From NCBI GenBank assembly GCA_937877455.1, contig CALFIU010000040.1:1-6915 (forward strand): a DNA stretch of 6,915 nt, written 5' to 3'. The DNA comes from an uncultured Bacteroidales bacterium. GTDB taxonomy: Bacteria > Bacteroidota > Bacteroidia > Bacteroidales > UBA3824. The translations under genes were made by a program, and so were the position numbers. The notes under the pieces were generated by a model. That model was not told where the DNA came from. It searched no databases and saw nothing but the letters and a program-made list of their open reading frames with translations. Below are positions 1 through 6,671 of the stretch, piece after piece (position 1 is the stretch's first letter; each line of letters begins with the position of its first letter).

Positions 1-68
1 GGGGGATTTCATTCGGTGTTTTTGAGGTAATTATCTCCCTATTCTGCCGGCAAATGCGTAATCAGCAT

Positions 69-111
69 AAAAAAATTAACCACATCCGTATAATGCGAAT
101 GTGGTTAATTT
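69..111 (-). terminator. Rho-independent terminator of the efflux operon
   Basis: Positions 73-85 (AAATTAACCACAT) and 99-111 (ATGTGGTTAATTT) are exact reverse complements, giving a 13-bp stem with a 13-nt loop. Read on the minus strand, the stem runs into an uninterrupted T tract at 75-69. It begins 18 nt beyond the stop codon of the outer-membrane channel gene, where a terminator of the three-gene operon is expected. On the plus strand the stem is followed only by a broken T-rich stretch, so termination in that direction would be weaker. Confidence 0.9.
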
Positions 112-128
112 GGTTTTCACTATGCTCT

Positions 129-1487
129 CTATTCCCCTCGTGCCTGCCTGTATTCCACCAGTTTGGTGCGCAGTTCGGTGTATTTGTCGGTAACATTATC
201 GACCGATTGCTGATAAAGGAGTTGTGCTTGGAGCAGGTCGCTCATGCTGCACGTGCCGGCACGGTAGTAGTCGCTGTTGAGGCGGAGGTTTTCGGTCGAC
301 TGCTCCACACTGCGCAGGGCTATGTCGAGCTGCTGACGGGCCTCCTGAACGTCGAAGGCAGTCTTCTTCACACGTATGTCGAGCATGGCGGCGTTGTCGG
401 TGAGCTGCTGCTCGGCTTTCCGAATCGCAATCTTCTGACGCTTGACGGCGTGCGAACCGCCCCACCAGTCAGTCAGCGGCACCGACACGGTGGCGAAAAT
501 CATTCCGAAAGTGTGGTCGTTTTCGAGCAGGTTGTGATAGTTGAGCCCCGCACCTACAGCCACCGACGGCAAGTTTTTGCCCAATGTCAGTTTGCGCTGA
601 AGTTCACAAGCCTCCACCTGTTTTTGTAGCAAATGATATTCAGCCGTATTAAGATAATCACCTGATGTAGAATCCGCTGCGGGTATCTCGCCACCGAAAT
701 TCTGCGAAAGCAAGCCGTCGGGATTCTCCACTGTGAAGTCGTCGCCACTCAGTCCGCAATGCTGCATCAGTAGGAGCTTCAGCACAGCAGTGCCGTTGTT
801 GAGCTTTACGCGCTGGCTCTCGATGTCGTTGAGGCGTAGTTGCACCTGCAAAAGGTCGTTGCGCATAGCTACGCCCGCCTTCACTGCCACATCTACATCT
901 TTGTAAATCACCGACAAAAGACTGTCGACAACATCGAGCGTCTTCTGCTTTTCTTGTAGCGACACAAGTTGCCAGTAATATTGCTCGGTGGCAAGGTCAA
1001 CCTCGTTTGCCGACAATTGGAGTTGCAACTGGCTCACCTCTTCGCCAACTTTGGCAAGGCGGTTGCCGTTGACAATCTGTCCGCCCATAAACACCGGCTG
1101 CAATGCCGTGATGCCTGCAATGCGACCCTTTTTCATCAATTCGAGCGACATGGGGTTAGCCAATGCGCTGAGAGCTTCTGCAGGTAACATCTGCGAGAGC
1201 GTTGCGCCAATTTCAGGCGTTATCATGCCCGACGGGTCTATCTCCAACTCCGCCATGCCGTTGTTGGTGCGAAACGCCATACCTACTGCGCTCACATTTG
1301 GGAAATACTTGGTGAAAACCTCCTTGCGTTGCTCGGTGGCAGCCTCTACTGAGAGCTGTGCGTTCTGAAACTTCAGATTGTTGTTGCGTGCCGAATCTTT
1401 CAGTTGCTCAAGGTTGTAGACGGTTTGCGCATTGATGGCGGTGAAGCCCATAAGCACCGCCCATATCATTATTATACTCTTTTTCAT
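129..1487 (-). CDS. TolC-family outer membrane efflux protein
   Basis: 452 residues, a usual length for the OEP (TolC/OprM) family. In a tripartite pump this protein forms the outer-membrane barrel and periplasmic tunnel through which substrate leaves the cell. Residues 1-20 are a Sec signal peptide: MKK, a hydrophobic core, then cleavage likely after A20 (INA/QT). There is no lipobox, so the protein is not a lipoprotein, unlike OprM. The mature part shows two OEP halves, roughly residues 22-245 and 275-450, each with long Leu/Gln/Ala/Glu-rich helical stretches. The first half has the typical strand-turn LQPVFMGGQI and the second has VSVPLTDWWGGS at the matching place. The ATG at 1487 overlaps the TGA of the pump gene (ATGA, 1487-1484), which suggests translational coupling and also fixes the start. 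It is the last gene of the operon and is followed by a terminator. The family is clear; the substrate is not. Confidence 0.93.
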   Translation of the reverse strand: MKKSIIMIWAVLMGFTAINAQTVYNLEQLKDSARNNNLKFQNAQLSVEAATEQRKEVFTKYFPNVSAVGMAFRTNNGMAELEIDPSGMITPEIGATLSQMLPAEALSALANPMSLELMKKGRIAGITALQPVFMGGQIVNGNRLAKVGEEVSQLQLQLSANEVDLATEQYYWQLVSLQEKQKTLDVVDSLLSVIYKDVDVAVKAGVAMRNDLLQVQLRLNDIESQRVKLNNGTAVLKLLLMQHCGLSGDDFTVENPDGLLSQNFGGEIPAADSTSGDYLNTAEYHLLQKQVEACELQRKLTLGKNLPSVAVGAGLNYHNLLENDHTFGMIFATVSVPLTDWWGGSHAVKRQKIAIRKAEQQLTDNAAMLDIRVKKTAFDVQEARQQLDIALRSVEQSTENLRLNSDYYRAGTCSMSDLLQAQLLYQQSVDNVTDKYTELRTKLVEYRQARGE

Positions 1488-4400
1488 TCCAATTCAATAT
1501 TTTCAGATAAAACACGTTGTTTGGAAGTGCCCTTCATAATCAGCGAATAAGCCACCGGAAGCACCGTAAGGATAAACAGCATGGTAATCAGAGTGCCGTA
1601 GAAAATGACATTTCCCATTGGTCCCCAAAGTGGCGAAGCGCTTATAATCATTGGCACAACACCCATCGAAGCCGCTGCCGACGTTAGGAATATTGGACGC
1701 ATACGCCTTTTTGCCGATAAGAATATCGCCTTGTACGAACTCATCTTCTCCTCGGTGCGGAGCTCTTCGGCATAGTCGTACATAATGATGGCGTTGCGCA
1801 CCAAGATGCCCATCAGCGACACAAATCCAAGTACGCTGGTCATCGTAAACTCGCCCGTAACTAACAGTCCGACAGCCGTTCCGAGGAAACAGAGCGTCAG
1901 GCTCAGCAATAGCAACACGGCCGTTGAAATGCGCTTGAAATGGTTGACCATCAGGAAGAAGATAATCACCACGGCTATAATCAGCGCACCGAAGAGTTGC
2001 GACATATTGCTTGCGTTTTCGGCAATTTCGCCGCCCCACGAGAGCGTTACGCCATTGGGCAATTGGTATCCCTGCAAGTCTTTTTGAAGTTCCATTGTTG
2101 TTGACGTAACGTTAAGCCCTTCGTTCACTTCGCTTATGATGGTAGTGGTGCGCAGGCCGTTGCGATGCGCTATCTGTCCGTCTTCCCACGTAGGGCTGAT
2201 TGTAGCCACCTGACGCAGTGGCACTTGTCGCAGTCCACCATTGGCGGCTATCATCTCGTTGCCCAATTGCTGACGGTCGGAGCTGTCGGCATGTGTGCCT
2301 TTCAAGCAGACGTTGACGGGATAATCGTCTTGCCATATTGTCGCCATCGGAAGTCCGGAGGTGTTGTGGCGCATCATCATCGAAAGTTCCGTGTCGAAAT
2401 TGGAGATGTTGAGGCGCGAAGCCTTCTCGTTGTCAAGCTCTATGCGTGTGGTCATCAATGGCTCGTTCATGTCGTTGCGCACAAGTTTCAGTTTCGGATT
2501 TTGGCGCAACACTTGAGTAAGCGAGTCGGTGGCAGCACGTAGCACTGACCAATCCTCGCATTGAAGGCGAATCTCTATCGGGTTGGACTCCGAAGCATAA
2601 CTAAGCTGCTTGAAACGGACGTAGGCACCGGGGAAAGCCTCCTCGTAGCGTGGCTTGTACTCCGCCAGCAATTGTTCCGTAGCCTTTGGCGATACTGTGT
2701 TGACGATGAATTGTGCATAATTGGAACCGCCAAACTGTGGCGCATAAACCGTGTGGAAACGTGGCGATGCCGAACCCTTGAACGATGCTATCGACACTAT
2801 GCGTTCGTCGGTTTGCAACAAACCTTCAATGCTATCCGCCAAAGCTGTCGTCTTTTCGAGCGATGTGCCAGTAGGCAGGTATATCTCTACGGCAAACTGG
2901 TTGCGCTCTGCCAACGGCATCATTCGTATCGGCAGACAGAGAAGTATCACTACGCCTAATATTACCGACAGTACGGCACAAGCCATCACTGCTCCACGAT
3001 GATTGAAGCATATTTCGATGAGCCAGTCGTAGAAACGTTGCATGAAGTTGAGCACGCCCGAACGCTTGCCTTCGTTGGAAACGGGTTTGCGTATGAACCA
3101 AAACTGCAAGAATGGCACCACCAATTCGGCAACAGCGAGCGAGACGAAAAGCACGATGAAGATTGCCCACGGGAAATATACCAATGTGTCGTTCAGCGAT
3201 CCTTTTGTAGTTAGAAGGAAAGGGAAGAACGTGACCGATATGGCCATCGTAGCCGTCAATATCGACTTGAAAAAGTGCTGTGCGCTATATACCGACGCAT
3301 GCCAGCGCGACATTCCCTCGCCCATCTTTTCCATGTAGGAGTCGATGATGACAATCGAATTGTCCACCACCATGCCAAGCGTTGTGATGAGGGCTGCCAA
3401 TGTAACGGTGTTGAGTTCGATGCCAAAAGCATAAAAGCCGCCAAGCGCGATGAATATCGAAATAGGAATTGTGGAAGCTGCCACGAGTGCAACCCTAAGC
3501 GGCATGAGCAGTATCACCACAACTATTACCGCAGCTACGGCGATGAGCAGTTCCTCAAGAAAGTTGATGACGGAATCTTTCACGACTTTTGCTTGGTCGG
3601 TGATGCGGAAAAGTCGAACATCGTCGGGAAGTGTCGGCTCAAAATTGTCCAAAACCTTGTATATCTCTTCGCCCATGTCGGTAATGCTGCGACCTTGTTT
3701 GAGTTCTACGCTCAGCACAAGACACTTCACACCGTTGTTGGTAACGAATGACGACGGTTCGGGATATTCACGCTTGACGGTGGCAACGTCTTTGAGGCGT
3801 ACCACAGTGCCACGCGGGTCGCTGTAGATGATAGTGTTTTCAACGTCGCCCACCATGTTCATGCCGTGGCTCACGTAGATTGGCGAATCGTAGCTGCCGT
3901 CTTTCAGAGTGCCCGCCGTCGTTACAAAATCCTTCGTCTTCAGCGTCATGGCAATCATCTTGTCGGAGATGCCGTATTGCGACAGGCGGTCGTAGTCCAA
4001 ATAGATAGAAATCTGTTCGTTCTGCTGTCCCACTACAGTCATGCGGCCAACGCTCTCGATGGTGCGCAGCTGGTTTTTCAGGTCGGTCATATAGTCGCCG
4101 AGTTCGCGGTAGGTCTTGTCGGTAGACTCCATCGTGATGAGCATTGCCGACGAGTCGCCGAAATCATCGTTGACCATGACGGCAAGCACGCCTTGAGGCA
4201 GCGATGCCTTGAAATCGTTGATGCCGTGCTTGAACTTTGCCCAAAATTCATCTTTGTCTTTGAGGTCTTCGTTGAGCTCTATCTGAATGATGGCCACCGA
4301 ATTTCGCGAATACGATTTGGTCTTCTGCTTATCGACCTCTTTGTATGTAAATATGTATTGCTCAAGTTGTTTGGTTACTTGCTGCTCCACGTCCATAGCC

Positions 4401-4579
4401 GATGCGCCGGGATATACCGCTATCACCACGCCCTGGCGGATAGTAATGTCGGGGAATTCGTTCTTGTTGATGTCTGCCAATCCCCAAATGCCAAATGCGA
4501 TGAGTACGCACGTTACCATGATTACTATCTGCCGATAGTGCATGGCCCACTCCACAATGTTTCGTTTCTTTTCTGCCAT
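1484..4579 (-). CDS. RND-family efflux pump, inner-membrane permease subunit (AcrB-like)
   Basis: 1031 residues, full length for a resistance-nodulation-division transporter, which drives export with the proton gradient. The topology is classic: TM1 at about 17-35, a large periplasmic porter/docking loop (36-335), TM2-TM6 between about 340 and 492, TM7 at 527-549, a second large loop (550-860), then TM8-TM12 between about 862 and 1013. The N-terminal NEFPDI and YPGAS segments match the usual start of the porter domain. In TM4, where AcrB carries two adjacent Asp residues, this protein has VVDNSIV (D406, N407). In TM10, where AcrB has Lys in SAKNAI, it has ILVRNAI (R928). The pair of charged sites is therefore kept with altered chemistry, as in other Bacteroidetes-type RND pumps as I recall them. 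R961 in RRMRPIFLTS matches the conserved TM11 arginine region. The ATG lies 6 nt after the adaptor stop and overlaps the channel gene at its 3' end. Drug, bile, metal or lipid substrates all remain possible. Confidence 0.95.
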   Translation of the reverse strand: MAEKKRNIVEWAMHYRQIVIMVTCVLIAFGIWGLADINKNEFPDITIRQGVVIAVYPGASAMDVEQQVTKQLEQYIFTYKEVDKQKTKSYSRNSVAIIQIELNEDLKDKDEFWAKFKHGINDFKASLPQGVLAVMVNDDFGDSSAMLITMESTDKTYRELGDYMTDLKNQLRTIESVGRMTVVGQQNEQISIYLDYDRLSQYGISDKMIAMTLKTKDFVTTAGTLKDGSYDSPIYVSHGMNMVGDVENTIIYSDPRGTVVRLKDVATVKREYPEPSSFVTNNGVKCLVLSVELKQGRSITDMGEEIYKVLDNFEPTLPDDVRLFRITDQAKVVKDSVINFLEELLIAVAAVIVVVILLMPLRVALVAASTIPISIFIALGGFYAFGIELNTVTLAALITTLGMVVDNSIVIIDSYMEKMGEGMSRWHASVYSAQHFFKSILTATMAISVTFFPFLLTTKGSLNDTLVYFPWAIFIVLFVSLAVAELVVPFLQFWFIRKPVSNEGKRSGVLNFMQRFYDWLIEICFNHRGAVMACAVLSVILGVVILLCLPIRMMPLAERNQFAVEIYLPTGTSLEKTTALADSIEGLLQTDERIVSIASFKGSASPRFHTVYAPQFGGSNYAQFIVNTVSPKATEQLLAEYKPRYEEAFPGAYVRFKQLSYASESNPIEIRLQCEDWSVLRAATDSLTQVLRQNPKLKLVRNDMNEPLMTTRIELDNEKASRLNISNFDTELSMMMRHNTSGLPMATIWQDDYPVNVCLKGTHADSSDRQQLGNEMIAANGGLRQVPLRQVATISPTWEDGQIAHRNGLRTTTIISEVNEGLNVTSTTMELQKDLQGYQLPNGVTLSWGGEIAENASNMSQLFGALIIAVVIIFFLMVNHFKRISTAVLLLLSLTLCFLGTAVGLLVTGEFTMTSVLGFVSLMGILVRNAIIMYDYAEELRTEEKMSSYKAIFLSAKRRMRPIFLTSAAASMGVVPMIISASPLWGPMGNVIFYGTLITMLFILTVLPVAYSLIMKGTSKQRVLSENIELE

Positions 4580-4585
4580 AGTCTG

Positions 4586-5614
4586 TTATTCCTCCACTAA
4601 CATTGAGTTGCTTACTTTTTGTTGTCCGAGGCAAATCACCTTCTGCCCCAAGGTAATTCCGCTCACAATTTCAACATCGTTGCCAACGTTTTGACCAATA
4701 GTAACGTACGCCTTTTGCGCCTTTGAATTTTCAACAATCCAGACGAAAGGCTTGTTGTCGTAGTCTATTTGGATTATTTCGGCAGGCAATGTTATCTGTG
4801 CCGACTCTGCCGGCTGAACCTTGTCGGTTGCCACTTGTGCAATCATGCCGGGCAAGAGTTCGTGCGACTTGTTGTCGATGACGCCCTTCACTTCGTATGA
4901 GCGCGACAGCGGGTCAGCCGAAACGCCTTTTTCTGTTACCGTTGCCGAAAACTTCTTGCCGCCGAGCGCAGGCACCGACACCTCAAGCGACTGACCTTTC
5001 CTCACTTTTGAAATCTCTTCTTCGGGGACGCTGATTTTCACCTTCACTTGGTCGATTTTTACGAGTTTTACAACCGTGATGCCCGGAGCCACACTTTGAC
5101 CCACCTCGGCTTGCTTCTGTAAGATGTAGCCCGATGTGGGGGCGTAGAGTTTGGTATCGGCAAGCGATTTCTTCGCAATGCTTTCAGCCGAAATTGCCTG
5201 ACGCACTTGTGTCTGGATTTCAATCCATTTTATCTCCGTAAGGCTGCCAGCATCGTAGAGCTGTTTCATGCGTTTTTCAGCATCAAGGGCTTGTTCTTTG
5301 GCGGCGAGGGCAGCATCGTATGCGTTTTGCACCGACACCTCATCGATGGAGGCTATCAGTTGCCCTTGACTCACCATCTGACCTTCCGACACGTCAACAC
5401 TTTTGATTGTGCCAATCGACGAGAAGCTGAGCGATGTGCCACTTGCCTCCTCTATTGTGCCACTGTAGCCCTGTGTGTCGTCTTTTGCGGTGTTTGCCAC
5501 AGTAATGGTCTTTACTTTCACTGGCTTTACTTCTCTTGTTTTTTCACTGTTGTGGCTGCAACTGCTCAGCATAATCGCGCCAGAAAGCAGTAGCATTGTC
5601 GTTTGTATGTTCAT
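4586..5614 (-). CDS. RND efflux periplasmic adaptor lipoprotein (membrane fusion protein)
   Basis: 342 residues from the ATG at 5614. This protein bridges the inner-membrane pump and the outer-membrane channel. The N-terminus is a lipoprotein signal: hydrophobic stretch, then LSSC with the lipidated Cys at residue 19, so the adaptor should be anchored to a membrane by lipid. Domains in order: first half of the lipoyl/barrel-sandwich domain (about 50-92, with VSEGQMVSQGQ), alpha-helical hairpin (about 93-152, Ala/Glu/Lys-rich), second lipoyl half (about 155-185, LYAPTSGYI and EVGQSV), beta-barrel (about 188-265) and membrane-proximal domain (about 268-342). The reading frame is open upstream to 5719, but those 35 extra codons show no signal character and would bury the lipobox. 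The start at 5614 is preceded by an A-rich leader (AAAAGAAAAA), usual for Bacteroidetes. It is the first gene of the operon, next to the repeat-rich divergent control region. Confidence 0.93.
   Translation of the reverse strand: MNIQTTMLLLSGAIMLSSCSHNSEKTREVKPVKVKTITVANTAKDDTQGYSGTIEEASGTSLSFSSIGTIKSVDVSEGQMVSQGQLIASIDEVSVQNAYDAALAAKEQALDAEKRMKQLYDAGSLTEIKWIEIQTQVRQAISAESIAKKSLADTKLYAPTSGYILQKQAEVGQSVAPGITVVKLVKIDQVKVKISVPEEEISKVRKGQSLEVSVPALGGKKFSATVTEKGVSADPLSRSYEVKGVIDNKSHELLPGMIAQVATDKVQPAESAQITLPAEIIQIDYDNKPFVWIVENSKAQKAYVTIGQNVGNDVEIVSGITLGQKVICLGQQKVSNSMLVEE
4591..4595 (-). promoter_or_regulatory. Shine-Dalgarno-like GGAGG before the RND pump start
   Basis: On the minus strand GGAGG lies inside the last codons of the adaptor gene (the Val-Glu-Glu-stop end), 11 nt ahead of the pump ATG at 4579. 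The spacing is slightly long and Bacteroidetes rely little on such sites, so re-initiation after the adaptor stop could matter as much. Confidence 0.45.
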
Positions 5615-5693
5615 TTTTTCTTTTATTGATATTATTTGAGGGCAAAATTCTACATATTTCTCCCACAGACAGCCTTGTAAATGACACAAATGA

Positions 5694-5815
5694 TGTTCTA
5701 AATTCAAGCAGAAAGCCATTTAGAATATAATCCGCGAAAAAAAAGCCATAGGGTTTGCATGGAATTTAGAAACAAGTCTGTCATGACACAGATTTTAGTC
5801 GTGTTCTAAAATCAA
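5694..5815. promoter_or_regulatory. Four-copy ATTTAGAA/TTCTAAAT operator-like array
   Basis: The element TTCTAAA, or its reverse complement TTTAGAA, occurs at 5696-5703 (TTCTAAAT), 5718-5725 (ATTTAGAA), 5764-5771 (ATTTAGAA) and 5804-5811 (TTCTAAAA). Orientation is forward, reverse, reverse, forward, giving two inverted pairs; the first pair is perfect over 8 bp with a 14-nt loop. A longer consensus, TTGAWTTTAGAACA, fits copies 1 and 4 over all 14 positions and copy 3 at 11 of 14. A degenerate fifth copy, TTCTACAT, may lie at 5648-5655. Four copies of a 7-mer in about 116 nt between divergent genes are much more than chance and look like transcription-factor sites. No regulator is encoded in the window, so the binding protein is unknown. 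Confidence 0.55.
5779..5788. promoter_or_regulatory. Perfect palindrome TGTCATGACA, possible operator
   Basis: A 10-bp exact palindrome centred at 5783/5784, about 28 nt before the -33-like box of the plus-strand promoter. It lies near the middle of the inverted pair of ATTTAGAA elements at 5764-5771 and 5804-5811. Its position suits control of the nuclease gene. A single 10-bp palindrome can arise by chance, so this is tentative. Confidence 0.35.
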
Positions 5816-5846
5816 TTTCATATTCCGCAAAATTATTGTAAATTTG
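5816..5846 (+). promoter_or_regulatory. Bacteroidetes-type promoter for the restriction endonuclease gene
   Basis: TAAATTTG at 5839-5846 matches the Bacteroidetes -7 consensus TAnnTTTG at every fixed position. TTTC at 5816-5819 is one base off the -33 TTTG box, and the 19-nt spacing is as expected. Transcription would start at about 5851-5854, some 17-20 nt before the ATG at 5871. This also argues against the in-frame TTG at 5844 as a start, because it lies inside the -7 box. Confidence 0.65.
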
Positions 5847-5860
5847 CGACGTATAACAAG
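5828..5860 (-). promoter_or_regulatory. Weak minus-strand promoter candidate for the efflux operon
   Basis: On the minus strand TAATTTTG (5835-5828) fits TAnnTTTG, and CTTG (5860-5857) is a one-mismatch -33 box with a 21-nt spacer. It overlaps the -7 box of the plus-strand promoter, so the two could not be used at the same time. It would give a leader of roughly 200 nt before the adaptor start, containing all four repeat elements. I found no better match nearer the gene, but a degenerate promoter could be missed. Confidence 0.25.
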
Positions 5861-5870
5861 ACTACAAGCA

Positions 5871-6671
5871 ATGTCAGGAACACAAGTTACTAACGGCAAA
5901 GCATTTGAATACGCACTTGCAACGGCTTACAGCACCTACTTGCAGGAGCAAGGGGTGTATTTGGATTTGGTGAAAGACGATGCATACAAAAATGCGAAAA
6001 AGTTTTATAAATCAATCGCGTTTGTTGAGCGAAAAAGGTTCGACTATTGCGCTGCGCTGACAATTGATTCAATCATCAAACTTGAGCCGGGTTTGAGATA
6101 CGTCGGCGATGCCAATCAGAAACTAAGAATATACATCAGTTCTGATGATGCAGGAGAAAAAGGCGATGTTCGCGATGTTGTTTTTGAACGTAAAAAGCCC
6201 CATTGGGAGATCGGTTTTTCAGCGAAAAACAACAACGATGCCGTTAAGCATTCTCGGTTAAGTAGCATCCTTGATTTTGGCAAATCGTGGTTTGATGTTC
6301 CTTGCTCACAATCGTATTGGAAAGACATTAAACCAATTTTTGATTACGTCCAAAAACAGAAAGATAATGGCCGTACTTGGGACGAATTGGGCGATGATAA
6401 ACAAGAATCTGTTTATATGCCATTGTTGAGTGCATTTCGCAAAGAATTACTAAGGATTGACAAAAACAATAGCGAAATTCCGCAAAAACTTATCAAGTAC
6501 TTGATAGGACAATACGCCTTTTATAAAATCATCAAAGATGACAGCAATAATGTCGTTGTTGTCAAAGCGTTCAACATCAACGGGGAACTCAACAAACAAT
6601 ACGGAGGAATCAAAACAAAATTCAAAACACCCAAAATCAATTTGCCTACAAGGACGCCGTCTGAATTATAA
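5871..6671 (+). CDS. HaeIII-family type II restriction endonuclease, probably C-terminally truncated
   Basis: 266 residues from the ATG at 5871. HaeIII-family enzymes cut double-stranded DNA at GGCC and normally work with a cytosine-5 methyltransferase that protects the same site. Recognisable family features are the N-terminal NGKAFEYALA, GDVRDVVF (D99, D102), and EIGFSAKNNNDAVKHSRLS (E113, K119, H127), which I take as the PD-(D/E)XK-like catalytic region, followed by the LDFGKSWF segment. The late part (YLIGQYAFYKI, then VVVKAFNINGELN) is also family-like. After LPTR (residue 261) only five residues, TPSEL, remain before the stop. From memory, relatives continue for some 50 or more residues with another conserved block, so the end looks lost at the junction near 6641-6653. 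An in-frame TTG at 5844 is an unlikely start because it sits in the promoter -7 box. The gene is visibly more A+T-rich than the efflux operon, suggesting separate ancestry. No methyltransferase lies in the window. Activity of the shortened protein is uncertain; exact specificity is inferred from the family. Confidence 0.82.
   Translation: MSGTQVTNGKAFEYALATAYSTYLQEQGVYLDLVKDDAYKNAKKFYKSIAFVERKRFDYCAALTIDSIIKLEPGLRYVGDANQKLRIYISSDDAGEKGDVRDVVFERKKPHWEIGFSAKNNNDAVKHSRLSSILDFGKSWFDVPCSQSYWKDIKPIFDYVQKQKDNGRTWDELGDDKQESVYMPLLSAFRKELLRIDKNNSEIPQKLIKYLIGQYAFYKIIKDDSNNVVVVKAFNINGELNKQYGGIKTKFKTPKINLPTRTPSEL

Larger units (their letters stand above)
5681..5815. repeat. Imperfect ~30-nt direct repeat in the divergent control region
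   Basis: The block ATGACACA occurs at 5681-5688 and 5783-5790. It is followed by TGTTCTAAATTCAA at 5694-5707 and by TGTTCTAAAATCAA at 5802-5815 (13 of 14 identical). The gap between the two blocks is 5 nt in the first copy and 11 nt in the second. The same composite element therefore appears twice, about 100-108 nt apart, in a region with no gene. It may be a duplicated regulatory module or a remnant of an old small duplication. Confidence 0.6.

Noticed and set aside
54..629. 191-codon plus-strand open frame running through the terminator and the channel gene 3' end
   Set aside because: It crosses the hairpin at 69-111 and lies antisense to well-conserved OEP coding sequence.
3866..4600. 244-codon open frame on the plus strand opposite the RND gene
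   Set aside because: It is a shadow of the clearly coding RND gene and its translation shows no family-like domain or sensible composition.
5615..5719. N-terminal extension of the adaptor protein by 35 residues
   Set aside because: It would place a charged, Cys/His-containing stretch before a good lipoprotein signal peptide; the ATG at 5614 gives a normal SSC lipobox.
5681..5815. CRISPR array or mobile-element ends
   Set aside because: The repeats are short, unequally spaced and in mixed orientation, with no spacers of constant length, no transposase and no clear target-site duplication.
5844..5870. TTG start adding nine residues to the restriction endonuclease
   Set aside because: The TTG is part of the TAAATTTG -7 box, so the transcript would begin after it; the ATG at 5871 fits the family N-terminus.
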